Assembly: GCF_002914525.1 (NCBI RefSeq)
Contig: NZ_LODW01000070.1
Coordinates: 124,001-188,000, forward strand
Reading direction: 5' to 3'
DNA length: 64,000 nucleotides
Origin: Rhizobium hidalgonense
Lineage (GTDB): Bacteria > Pseudomonadota > Alphaproteobacteria > Rhizobiales > Rhizobiaceae
Part shown: piece after piece, positions 11,492 to 19,700 of the stretch
Numbering within the stretch: position 1 is the first letter of the stretch
Layout of the letters: each line of letters opens with the position of its first letter
Notes under the pieces: generated by a model
Database searches by the model: none
Seen by the model: only the letters and a program-made list of their open reading frames with translations
Told to the model about the DNA's origin: nothing
Program-made: the position numbers and the translations under genes

Positions 11492-12697
11492 TCAGTTGGT
11501 GAGCAGGGTTGCGGCCTTAGTGGCCGTCTGAGCGATGCTCTCGAAGTCGTCGACCAGCTTTTCCATAGTTTCGGCCTCGTAGTAGTTGCCGCCCGGCGAC
11601 GCACAATATTGGAGAAGGCTCTTGCCCTTGTCCGGCGCCATGAAGGCCACGGTGAAGAGGGTAATTCCGTCCTTTTTGGCGGCATCGCACTTGTCGCGGA
11701 CGCTTTGATCTTTGTCCCTGTTCCAAGTGTCACTATTCCCGGTCATTTGGCCATCGGTCATGAGGACGATGAACCGGTCGACCTTGGAATTGCCCTTCTT
11801 CTTATGTTCCACGCTTTCGGCGTCGGTGTTGTCCGCATTCTTCTTGATCGTGTCGTCGGCCGACTGCATCGGTTCGGTGGCATCGGTGCCAAGTGTCGGC
11901 GCAATGGTCTTGACATAGTCTCGGGATTTGGTCGTTCCCCAGTCCATGGCGCTGACACTGGTGACCTTATTGGTCCAGGGATCGCGCAACAATCCGTTAC
12001 TGTAGGAGATGACGCCCGTGCGTACGAGTGTGTGCTGTGGATCCGCCTGGTCGAGAGCATCGAAGAGCGAGGCGGCTGCCTGTTTCAGGGCGTCGATCTT
12101 GATGACGTAGGCCTTACAGGTGGTGCCGTTTTTTTTGTATTGGGCGCATGTATTGGTGTCTTCGCCCATTGAGCCGGATTGGTCGAGGACGAGTTCCATC
12201 GAGAGAGCGCTCTTCGTTTGGCTGGTGCCGCTCGTTGTCGAACTGGTGGTGGTGATGTTCTTCGTGGAGTGGCCCAGGATATTCATGAACGGCGTCAGAC
12301 TAAGACTGTATGAGGCCGTTACCGCGACACTATAGCTCTTGCCTGTCGAGGAGGTAGAGGTGTCGATGTCGACGTTCGTCGCATTTCTGATTGCGCTCCC
12401 CGAAGCCGCCCCGACAGAGTTGGCCATTTGTCCCACGACGAAATTCTTCGCCAGGATCTTTGCCGCCGCCTCGTCGGCGACGGTGCCACTTGCAAGTGCG
12501 GTTGCAGCAGCAAGTGCTGCCGAATCGGTTGCTTCCTGGAGTTGGCGCTGCGAAAGCGCCATGTTCGAATAGTCGATCGCCAGCCCGGCGGCGCCGAGCA
12601 GAACGGGGATCATGATCGCCGTCATAATACCGAAATTCCCGCCACGGTCGCTCAACATGCGACGCTGGCAGGGATGCAAGAAGGAGGTGCTCATCAT
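11492..12697 (-). CDS. TadG-like membrane-anchored von Willebrand factor A protein
   Basis: A 401-residue protein starting MMSTSFLHPC after a GGGTGA ribosome site; an in-frame ATG 30 bases upstream lacks one. The N-terminus has the TadE/TadG pattern: a short basic stretch, DRGGNFGIMTA, one hydrophobic helix (about 23-42), then IDYSNMALSQRQLQEATDSA. The C-terminal half is a vWA domain with a metal-site DQSGS at Asp172, a central T, and VLMTDGQMTG. TadG proteins assist Flp/Tad pilus assembly, but no other tad gene is near. The role is therefore uncertain: an orphan pilus or surface-adhesion helper, or an unrelated cell-envelope protein. It lies 80 bases past the transglutaminase operon on the same strand and has its own terminator. 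Confidence 0.8.
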   Translation of the reverse strand: MMSTSFLHPCQRRMLSDRGGNFGIMTAIMIPVLLGAAGLAIDYSNMALSQRQLQEATDSAALAAATALASGTVADEAAAKILAKNFVVGQMANSVGAASGSAIRNATNVDIDTSTSSTGKSYSVAVTASYSLSLTPFMNILGHSTKNITTTSSTTSGTSQTKSALSMELVLDQSGSMGEDTNTCAQYKKNGTTCKAYVIKIDALKQAAASLFDALDQADPQHTLVRTGVISYSNGLLRDPWTNKVTSVSAMDWGTTKSRDYVKTIAPTLGTDATEPMQSADDTIKKNADNTDAESVEHKKKGNSKVDRFIVLMTDGQMTGNSDTWNRDKDQSVRDKCDAAKKDGITLFTVAFMAPDKGKSLLQYCASPGGNYYEAETMEKLVDDFESIAQTATKAATLLTN

Positions 12698-12807
12698 GTT
12701 CACCCGAAATAGACCCTGTGGGTACATTAGGCATTGCTGCTTCTTTACGCCGTCCTTACGGCGTCAATAGAAGTTTAACGAATGAGCGGATTTTTCCAGT
12801 TTTGGGA

Positions 12808-13695
12808 TTATTTCAGCGGGATCACATCGACCGCCTGGACAGCGCGCTGGCCGCCATAGCTTTTCAATACGCCGATGACGGGAACGACGTCGGAATAGTC
12901 CCGGCCATAGGCGACGACGATATGGTCGGTGCCGGCGGGTATGTTGTTGGTCGGGTCGAGCTCGATCCAGCCGATGGTCTCGCCGCACCAGATCCGCACC
13001 CAGGCATGCATGGCGTCCGCCCCTTCCAGCCGCTCCTTGCCGGGCGGCGGGATGGTGCGCAGGAAACCGGAGACATAGCCGGCCGGAATGCCGAGGCTTC
13101 GGAGCGCCAGGATCATGATGTGGGTGAAATCCTGGCAGACGCCGCGCTTCAGCCTGAAGGCTTCGAGCGGGGTCGTGTCGACTGTCGTCGCCTCGGCGTC
13201 GTAGGTGAAATCCTTATAGATGCGGGCACACAGCGCATAGGCGATCTGCATTGCCGTCAGATCAGGCATGGCGCAGCTTCGGGCATAATCGCTGATCTCG
13301 CGCGCCTGCGTCAGGCGCGGGCTGTCGCCGATGAAGTGGTGCGGCGAATCCGGCGCCAAGGACCAGATGCCTGCTATCTCCTCCGGCAAGTCGGCCAGCA
13401 GCGGCGAGAAATCGGCGGCGATCGGCTGGCTTTCCACCTGCACGCGAGCCTGCATGCGAATGTCGAGCGTCTCGTGGGGCGCGCGCAGCATGAAGGAGGT
13501 GGCAGGATGATCGAAGAAATCGACGAAATGCGACTGCTCGTCCGGCGTCGGCGAAATGGTGATCGAGCCGGCGACCAGGCGCTGCCGGTTGGTCAGCGAC
13601 AGCGGCATCAGGCGCATGATGTGGCGGGCGCCGGAGGCCGGCACATCGTAGCTGTATCCCATGCGCAGCGAAAGATCGTAATGCATCGCCGTCAC
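12808..13695 (-). CDS. Transglutaminase-like cysteine peptidase/transferase (second one of the ligase operon)
   Basis: A 295-residue protein with an N-terminal beta domain followed by a transglutaminase-like catalytic domain. The triad is visible as Cys187 (RGVCQDFTHIM), His230 (DAMHAWVRIW) and Asp247 (GWIELDPTNN). The start is GTG, overlapping the upstream stop as GTGA, which indicates translational coupling; an in-frame ATG lies three codons later. The family usually hydrolyses or transfers amide bonds. In the amidoligase operons described by Iyer and colleagues, such proteins accompany a permuted ATP-grasp/alpha-E protein and are predicted to trim or transfer the peptide made. The substrate is unknown. 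There is no signal peptide, so it is presumably cytoplasmic. Confidence 0.85.
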   Translation of the reverse strand: MTAMHYDLSLRMGYSYDVPASGARHIMRLMPLSLTNRQRLVAGSITISPTPDEQSHFVDFFDHPATSFMLRAPHETLDIRMQARVQVESQPIAADFSPLLADLPEEIAGIWSLAPDSPHHFIGDSPRLTQAREISDYARSCAMPDLTAMQIAYALCARIYKDFTYDAEATTVDTTPLEAFRLKRGVCQDFTHIMILALRSLGIPAGYVSGFLRTIPPPGKERLEGADAMHAWVRIWCGETIGWIELDPTNNIPAGTDHIVVAYGRDYSDVVPVIGVLKSYGGQRAVQAVDVIPLK

Positions 13696-16112
13696 CCGAG
13701 ATAGGTCTGGGCGAGCAGATCGGAAAGCTGCTCCAATTCGCGTTCGAGCCGCTGATAGACCTCGGCCCCCATGCCCTCCGGCGTCATCACCGCCAGGCCG
13801 GAATGGAGCCGCATCGCCTCGCGGTAGAAGGGTGACATCTGGCCGTTGATCAGGGCGTTCGGCAGTTGTTCGACCTCGTGATGGATCTCGTTCACCTGGA
13901 AGAGGATCGAGCGAGGATTGAGCGGGTCGAGCGCCAGCAGGTCGGTGACGGTCAGCCGTGCGGTGTTGACGTTGTAGCGGCGGCGATGGGTCATGACGCT
14001 GTCGCCGATCTCGAGCAGCATGTCGAGCGCGCCGTCGGGCGCTTCCGGGCCGGACATGTGGCCGAGCAGGCGCGTCATGTGCAGGCCGCGCTCGATATAG
14101 CGGCCGAGCGAGAGGAAACGCCAGCCCATGAAACGGTACATGTTCTCGTGCACCAGGCCGGCAAAGCCCGCGAGCTTGCGCAGAAGGATCGTCATCGCGT
14201 GGCTGGCGTCATCGCCGGCCGCGACGGCGACGTGGAAGCGGCGTGCGGTCTTGGCGAGATCGTTGAGTGCGAGCCAGCCATCCGGCGAGAAACGATCGCG
14301 GATATTGCTCGCCGAATAAACGGCGCTGTCGATGTGGCGCAGGAGCGTCTCCGGCACGGCCGCGGCGGTGTCGATATCGACGGCTGAGAGATAGGCGGAG
14401 ACGTCGGCGAGCAGCGGCTGGCTCGGATCGGCGGCTTCGGCATAACGGGCATGCCAGGCGCGCAGGATGCGCAGCGCCCCTTCGGCGCGCTCGATATAGC
14501 GGCCGAGCCAGAACAGATTGTCGGCCGCCCGGCTTGGCAGGCTGCCCGGCATGTTGCGGGTGAAGCTGCCTTCGGCCGGCAGCAGCGTGTGGCGTTCGAC
14601 GGGCTTGTCGCTGACGATCCAGACGTCGGCGGCCGCTCCGCCCGACTGCATGGCGATCGCCGCGACATCGGCATCGGAGCCGATGCGGGCAAAACCGCCG
14701 GGCATGATCTGCCAGCCGCTCGCGGTGCGGGCGGCAAAGACGCGCAGCGACATCGGCCGCGGCACGAGCTTGCCGTCCACCCAGGCGGGCGTCGTCGAGA
14801 GCGTGACGACCTCCTGTCCCACAAGTTTCGGTCCGTCCGAACGCAGCCAGTCGGTAATGGAATCCTTGGCGGCCGCACGCAGTGACGAGCCGAGCACGGA
14901 TTCGCCGCTGTCGTCGAAGAAGGGGGCGCGGGAATAGGCCGGGCCGATCACCATCTTCTCGATATTCTTGGCGACGTGCTCGCGCTCATCTTCCTGGCCG
15001 CACCACCAGGTGGCGATCGAGGGCAGTTGCAGATCCTGCCCCAGCAGGCGGCGGCAGATGGTCGGCATGAAGGCCAGCAGCGCCCGGGTCTCGAGAACGC
15101 CGGTGCCGAGCGCATTGACGATGGTGACGCTTTCGGCGCGCAGTGCTTCGACGAGGCCGGGCGTGCCGATGTGCGAGTTCTGGTTCAGTTCCAGCGGGTC
15201 GGCAAAGGCCGAATCGAGGCGGCGCCAGAGCACGCCGATCGGCTTCAGGCCGGCGACCGTGCGCACCATGACGCGGCCCTTGACGACGGTGAGATCCTCG
15301 CCTTCGAGCAGCATGAAGCCGAGATAGCGGGCGATGTAGGCGTGCTCGTAATAGGTCTCGTTGGCGGGGCCTGGCGTCAGCACGGCGATACGGTCGTCGC
15401 CCGAATGTTTCATGCCCTGCAGCGCGTCGCGGAAGGCGCCGAAGAAGGAGGCGAGGCGGTGGACGGGGGTTTCGGCGTAGATATCCGAGAAGGCCCGGGT
15501 CGTGGCGACGCGGCTTTCCAGCGCGAACCCGGCGCCCGACGGCGCCTGTGTCCTATCGGCCAGCACCCACCAGTTGCCGTCGGGTCCGCGGCCGATCTCG
15601 AAGGCGCAGAAATGCAGATAGTGGCCGGAAGCCGGCCGGATGCCGGCGAGCGGGCGTTGGAATTCGGGATTGGCGGCCATCAGCGCCGGCGGCAGAACGC
15701 CTTCCTCCACCAGCCGGTTGTCGCCATAGATATCGGCAACGATGGCCTCGAGCAGGTCGGCGCGCTGGACGAGGCCGGCCGACAGCGTCTGCCATTCGCG
15801 CTCGTCAATCAGCACCGGAATATGCGAGATCGGCCAGGCGCGTTCGCCGGTGCCCTTGCTGCTGCCATAGGCACGGTAGAAGACGCCGGCATCCCGGAGA
15901 TAACGGTCGGCGCGGGCGAAACGCTCGGCGAGATCCTTTTCCGGCATTGCGCTCAGATGCGAGAGGAAATTCTTCCAGACCGGGCGGACAACGCCTTTGT
16001 TGTCGACCATCTCGTCGGCGGTGCCAGGAAGCGGCGCATAGTCGAAGGCCGCACGTTTGCTGGTGCGGTCCTCTGTCTCTTCCCTGCGCTCTACTGCCGG
16101 CCTCTTACCCAT
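13692..16112 (-). CDS. Circularly permuted ATP-grasp ligase fused to alpha-E domain
   Basis: An 806-residue fusion of two proteins that are often separate (COG2308 and COG2307 types). Roughly residues 25-500 form the circularly permuted ATP-grasp part, with RAWPISHIPVLIDEREW, GPANETYYEHAYIARYLGF, LEGEDLTVVKGRV and ELNQNSHIGTPGLVEALRA. From about residue 525 (SRAADNLFWLGRYIERAEG) to the end is the all-helical alpha-E domain, repeating the LGRYIERG pattern near its middle. The real start is an ATG one codon inside a TTG-initiated frame. Permuted ATP-grasp enzymes are predicted to form amide bonds between amino acids or peptides using ATP. It follows the transglutaminase-DUF2126 gene by about 50 bases and overlaps the next transglutaminase by 4, so the three products should be made together. 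Confidence 0.85.
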   Translation of the reverse strand: MGKRPAVERREETEDRTSKRAAFDYAPLPGTADEMVDNKGVVRPVWKNFLSHLSAMPEKDLAERFARADRYLRDAGVFYRAYGSSKGTGERAWPISHIPVLIDEREWQTLSAGLVQRADLLEAIVADIYGDNRLVEEGVLPPALMAANPEFQRPLAGIRPASGHYLHFCAFEIGRGPDGNWWVLADRTQAPSGAGFALESRVATTRAFSDIYAETPVHRLASFFGAFRDALQGMKHSGDDRIAVLTPGPANETYYEHAYIARYLGFMLLEGEDLTVVKGRVMVRTVAGLKPIGVLWRRLDSAFADPLELNQNSHIGTPGLVEALRAESVTIVNALGTGVLETRALLAFMPTICRRLLGQDLQLPSIATWWCGQEDEREHVAKNIEKMVIGPAYSRAPFFDDSGESVLGSSLRAAAKDSITDWLRSDGPKLVGQEVVTLSTTPAWVDGKLVPRPMSLRVFAARTASGWQIMPGGFARIGSDADVAAIAMQSGGAAADVWIVSDKPVERHTLLPAEGSFTRNMPGSLPSRAADNLFWLGRYIERAEGALRILRAWHARYAEAADPSQPLLADVSAYLSAVDIDTAAAVPETLLRHIDSAVYSASNIRDRFSPDGWLALNDLAKTARRFHVAVAAGDDASHAMTILLRKLAGFAGLVHENMYRFMGWRFLSLGRYIERGLHMTRLLGHMSGPEAPDGALDMLLEIGDSVMTHRRRYNVNTARLTVTDLLALDPLNPRSILFQVNEIHHEVEQLPNALINGQMSPFYREAMRLHSGLAVMTPEGMGAEVYQRLERELEQLSDLLAQTYLG

Positions 16113-16163
16113 CAAAACCCAAGCCCTAAACCCCCGGCCTTAACCTTAGCTTCACCCCCGGCT

Positions 16164-19100
16164 TCAAATTCCGGCGGGCCGCCGCAGATCCAGCGTCAGC
16201 GGGAATTCAAGCGAACCCGTCTCGGCGCGCGGGATATAACCGCCCGCCGTATGTCCCCACGGCTCGAAGCGGGCGAGCCGCCTTGCTTCCGCCTCGTTGC
16301 CGTTGACCGGGAAGGTGTCATAGGTCCGGCCGCCCGGATGGGCAACATGATAGATGCAGCCGCCGATCGAACGCTTCGACCATGTATCATAAATGTCAAA
16401 AGTCAAAGGCGTGTTGATCGGAAGGACGGGATGCAGGCCGGAGGCCGGCTGCCATGCCTTGTAACGGACGCCGGCGACCGATACGCCGGAGGTGCCGGTC
16501 GGCGTCAGCGGCAGGACGCGGCCATTGCAGGTGACGGTGTAGCGTGCCGTATTGCTGGTTTCGAGCCGCACCTGAAGGCGCTCGACGGACGAGTCGACGT
16601 AGCGGGCGGTGCCGCCCGGCGCACCTTCCTCGCCCATGACGTGCCAGGGTTCAAGCGCCTGGCGCAGCTCCAGTTTGGAGCCTTCGTATTCGACCTCGCC
16701 GCAGAAGGGGAAACGGAATTCGAGCTGGGCCTTGAACCATTCCGGACTGACGTCGAAGCCGTTTTCGCGAAGGTCGGCGAGCACGTCGAGGAAATCGGCC
16801 CAGACAAAATGCGGCAGCATGAAACGGTCATGCAAGGTTGTGCCCCAGCGGACGAATTTGCCGTCGACGGGGTTGACCCAGAAGCGGGCGATCAGCGCGC
16901 GCACCAGCAATTGCTGGGCGAGCGACATGCGGGCGTTCGGCGGCATCTCGAAGCCGCGGAACTCGATGAGGCCCAACCTGCCGGTCGGACCGTCCGGCGA
17001 AAACAGCTTGTCGATGCAGATTTCGGCGCGGTGGGTGTTGCCGGTAACGTCGGTCAAAAGGTGGCGGAACAGGCGGTCGACCAGCCAGGGCAGCGGCGGC
17101 TGGCCGCGGCCGGGGGCAGCGATCTGCGCCATGGCGATTTCCAGCTCGTAGAGGCTATCGTGACGAGCCTCGTCGATGCGCGGCGCCTGGCTGGTCGGGC
17201 CGATGAACATGCCGGAGAAGAGGTATGAGAGCGAGGGGTGGCGCTGCCAGTGGAGGACGACGCTCTTCAAGAGATCGGGACGGCGGAGGAAGGGGCTGTT
17301 GTTCGGATTGGCGCTGCCGACGACGACATGGTTGCCGCCGCCGGTGCCGGTATGACGGCCGTCGATCATGAATTTGTCGGCGCCGAGCCGGGTGTCACGC
17401 GCCTCCTCGTAGATCGCCGTGGTTATGTCGACGCATTCCTTCCAGTTCGAGGCCGGATGGATGTTGACCTCGATGACGCCCGGGTCCGGGGCGACGCGGA
17501 TGACGTTGATGCGCTCGTCCTGCGGCGGCGGGTAACCTTCGATATGGACGGGAAGCTTGAGTTCGGCGGCGGCGTTTTCGGCAGCGGCGATCAGTTCGAG
17601 ATAATCTTCGATGCGCTCGACCGGCGGCATGAAGACGCAGAGCCTGCCATCGCGCGGCTCGACCGACATGGCGGTGCGCACAGCGCCGCCGATGTCACCG
17701 AGCGTCTGTTCGATCCGGCTGCGATTGCTCTCGCCGGCGTGGAAGGAGGCTTCCGGCATGGCGCGGCCGGCCGGGACGAAAACGTCCGGCAGCGGTTCAC
17801 GCGGGATCGTCGGATCGGCGGGATGGATATAGGGATAACGTGCCGGGGGAACATAGGGCAGGGTGCCGAGCGGCAGCCGGTAGCCGATCGGGCTGTCGCC
17901 CGGAACGAGGAAGATCTTGCCGCGGCGGGTGTTCCATTTCTCGCTGATCCAAACACGGCTTTCAGCCGCCTTGGCGTTCCATGCCTGAACCGGGAGGATG
18001 TAACCTGTGGGGACGGTGAGGCCACGGGCAAAGACCCGGGCGATGCGGTTGCGTTCCTCGGGATCCTTCAGTTTCGAATTCGCCGGATCGACGTTTTCGG
18101 GAAGATTGCCTTCCTTGATGATCCAGTCGGCCGGATCCTCATAGGCCGGCTGCACCATGTCAGGCTTGATCGCCAGTTCCTTTGCGATCGCCGCCAGAAA
18201 CTTGCCGGCATCCTCGGCGGTGACGCCGGTATCCTTGCCTTCAGCGGCGACCAGATCGAGGTTCTGCCAGACCGGCTTGCCGTCGCGGCGCCAGTAGAGC
18301 GAGAAGGTCCAGCGCGGCAGGCTTTCGCCCGGATACCATTTGCCCTGGCCGTAATGGAGAAAGCCGCCGGGTGCGAAGCGTTCGTGCAGCCGGCGGATCA
18401 GGCTGTCAGCCTTTTCGCGCTTGGTCGGACCGACGGCGGCAGTGTTCCATTCCTCGGACTGGAAATCATCGATCGAAACGAAGGTCGGCTCGCCGCCCAT
18501 CGTCAGATGCACGTCTTCGGCCTCGAGGATACGGTCGACCTTCTCGCCGAGGTCGTTGAGCTCATCCCAGCTTTCATCGGAGAAGGGCTTGGTGATGCGC
18601 GGGTGTTCGGCGACGCGCGAGACCTTCATGTCGAAGGCGAATTCGGTTTCGGCTTCGCCAAAATAACCGCCGGAGATCGGCGCGGCGTTGCGGTAATGCG
18701 GTGTGGCGGCAAGCGGGATGTGGCTTTCGCCAGTCAGCAGGCCGGAGGTCGGATCGAGGCCGACCCAGCCGGCGCCAGGCAGATAGACCTCCGCCCAGGC
18801 ATGCAGGTCGGTGAAATCGACTTCGGTGCCGGAGGGGCCGTCGAGCGCCTTCAGGTCCGGCGTCAGCTGGATGAGGTAACCGGAGACGAAGCGGGCGGCC
18901 AGGCCGAGATGACGAAGGATCTGGACGAGAAGCCAGCTGGTATCGCGGCAGGAGCCCTTGGCGCTTTCCAGGGTCTCCTCCGGGGTCTGCACGCCGGTTT
19001 CCATGCGGATGACGTAGCCGATCTGCCGCTGCAGGCGGGCATTCAGGCCGACGATCATATCGACCGTTGGCTGGCCGGGTGACCAGTCGAGCGTCGGCAA

Positions 19101-19490
19101 CAGCGCCTTCAGCCGCGGGCCGGCCGGTTCCGGCGTCATGTAGATCGACAGATCTTCCTGGATCGTTTCCGGATAGCCGAACGGCCATTTGGTCGCCTCC
19201 TCCTCGACGAAGAAGTCGAAGGGATTATAGACCGTCATGTCGGCGACCAGATCGACCTCGATCTTGAACTCCGTCACCGGATCCGGGAAGACGTAGCGGG
19301 CAAGGTAATTGCCGTAGGGGTCCTGCTGCAGGTTGACGAAATGGTTGGCGGGCGTGACCTTCAGCGAGTGACTGAGCACCCGTGTCTTCGAATGCGAGGC
19401 AGGTTTCAGCCGGATGATCTGTGGGCCGAGGCGGATCGGCTTGTCATAGGTATAATGCGTCAGATGATAGATGCTGGCTTTGATCGACAT
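16164..19490 (-). CDS. Transglutaminase domain fused to DUF2126 (permuted glutamine-synthetase-like ligase)
   Basis: A 1108-residue protein and first gene of the operon. The N-terminal 260 residues are a transglutaminase-like unit with Cys181 (KGSCRDTSWLLV), His230 (FTDLHAWAEVY) and Asp246 (GWVGLDPTSG). The remainder is DUF2126, beginning at MGGEPTFVSIDD (331-342). Pieces that look like glutamine-synthetase active-site strands follow: VIEVNIHPASNW (672-683), HTGTGGGNHVVVG (713-725) and IEFRGFEMPPNARMS (842-856). DUF2126 has been predicted from sequence to be a circularly permuted glutamine-synthetase-like amidoligase. The protein thus joins a predicted bond maker to a predicted bond breaker. 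The ribosome site is weak (AAAGTAAAAT before the ATG). No signal peptide or membrane helix is seen. Confidence 0.85.
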   Translation of the reverse strand: MSIKASIYHLTHYTYDKPIRLGPQIIRLKPASHSKTRVLSHSLKVTPANHFVNLQQDPYGNYLARYVFPDPVTEFKIEVDLVADMTVYNPFDFFVEEEATKWPFGYPETIQEDLSIYMTPEPAGPRLKALLPTLDWSPGQPTVDMIVGLNARLQRQIGYVIRMETGVQTPEETLESAKGSCRDTSWLLVQILRHLGLAARFVSGYLIQLTPDLKALDGPSGTEVDFTDLHAWAEVYLPGAGWVGLDPTSGLLTGESHIPLAATPHYRNAAPISGGYFGEAETEFAFDMKVSRVAEHPRITKPFSDESWDELNDLGEKVDRILEAEDVHLTMGGEPTFVSIDDFQSEEWNTAAVGPTKREKADSLIRRLHERFAPGGFLHYGQGKWYPGESLPRWTFSLYWRRDGKPVWQNLDLVAAEGKDTGVTAEDAGKFLAAIAKELAIKPDMVQPAYEDPADWIIKEGNLPENVDPANSKLKDPEERNRIARVFARGLTVPTGYILPVQAWNAKAAESRVWISEKWNTRRGKIFLVPGDSPIGYRLPLGTLPYVPPARYPYIHPADPTIPREPLPDVFVPAGRAMPEASFHAGESNRSRIEQTLGDIGGAVRTAMSVEPRDGRLCVFMPPVERIEDYLELIAAAENAAAELKLPVHIEGYPPPQDERINVIRVAPDPGVIEVNIHPASNWKECVDITTAIYEEARDTRLGADKFMIDGRHTGTGGGNHVVVGSANPNNSPFLRRPDLLKSVVLHWQRHPSLSYLFSGMFIGPTSQAPRIDEARHDSLYELEIAMAQIAAPGRGQPPLPWLVDRLFRHLLTDVTGNTHRAEICIDKLFSPDGPTGRLGLIEFRGFEMPPNARMSLAQQLLVRALIARFWVNPVDGKFVRWGTTLHDRFMLPHFVWADFLDVLADLRENGFDVSPEWFKAQLEFRFPFCGEVEYEGSKLELRQALEPWHVMGEEGAPGGTARYVDSSVERLQVRLETSNTARYTVTCNGRVLPLTPTGTSGVSVAGVRYKAWQPASGLHPVLPINTPLTFDIYDTWSKRSIGGCIYHVAHPGGRTYDTFPVNGNEAEARRLARFEPWGHTAGGYIPRAETGSLEFPLTLDLRRPAGI

Positions 19491-19587
19491 ATTTTACTTT
19501 TTTCCGGCGCGCATCGTCGTGCGGCTTGCTGTTCCCAAAATCAGTGTGTGCAATGCAGCGAAAGAAAGCAAGCTGGAAAGGTCACCG

Positions 19588-19687
19588 GCATAATTCTCCC
19601 TAAATCGGAATCGACTTAAGCAATTATGCAGCGATTCAAAGTGCTACAGCGTCCTTAGCGCGTCTGAAAAGACACACGGCGATGTAG
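19588..19687. repeat. RIME1-like two-palindrome intergenic repeat (copy 1, inverted)
   Basis: Two adjacent imperfect palindromes. The first has GCATAATT / AATTATGC arms at its ends, and the second has CTACA / TGTAG arms around a GCGCGTC-TGAAAA-GACAC core. Read on the minus strand it carries the same TTTGAAT...TCGATTCCGATTT landmarks as the copy near 37.9 kb. Layout and length fit the roughly 108-base RIME1 element of rhizobia. It lies between the sensor kinase and the transglutaminase gene. Confidence 0.65.
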
Positions 19688-19700
19688 GGGCCGAAGGCTT

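Noticed and set aside
12747..12764. ACGCCG/CGGCGT repeat as terminator of the ligase operon
   Set aside because: Short stem, no T-run, and 45 bases past the stop; too weak to annotate.
14976..19082. Two long plus-strand frames (750 and 614 codons) antisense to the ligase operon
   Set aside because: Typical high-GC antisense frames; the minus-strand proteins have intact catalytic motifs throughout.
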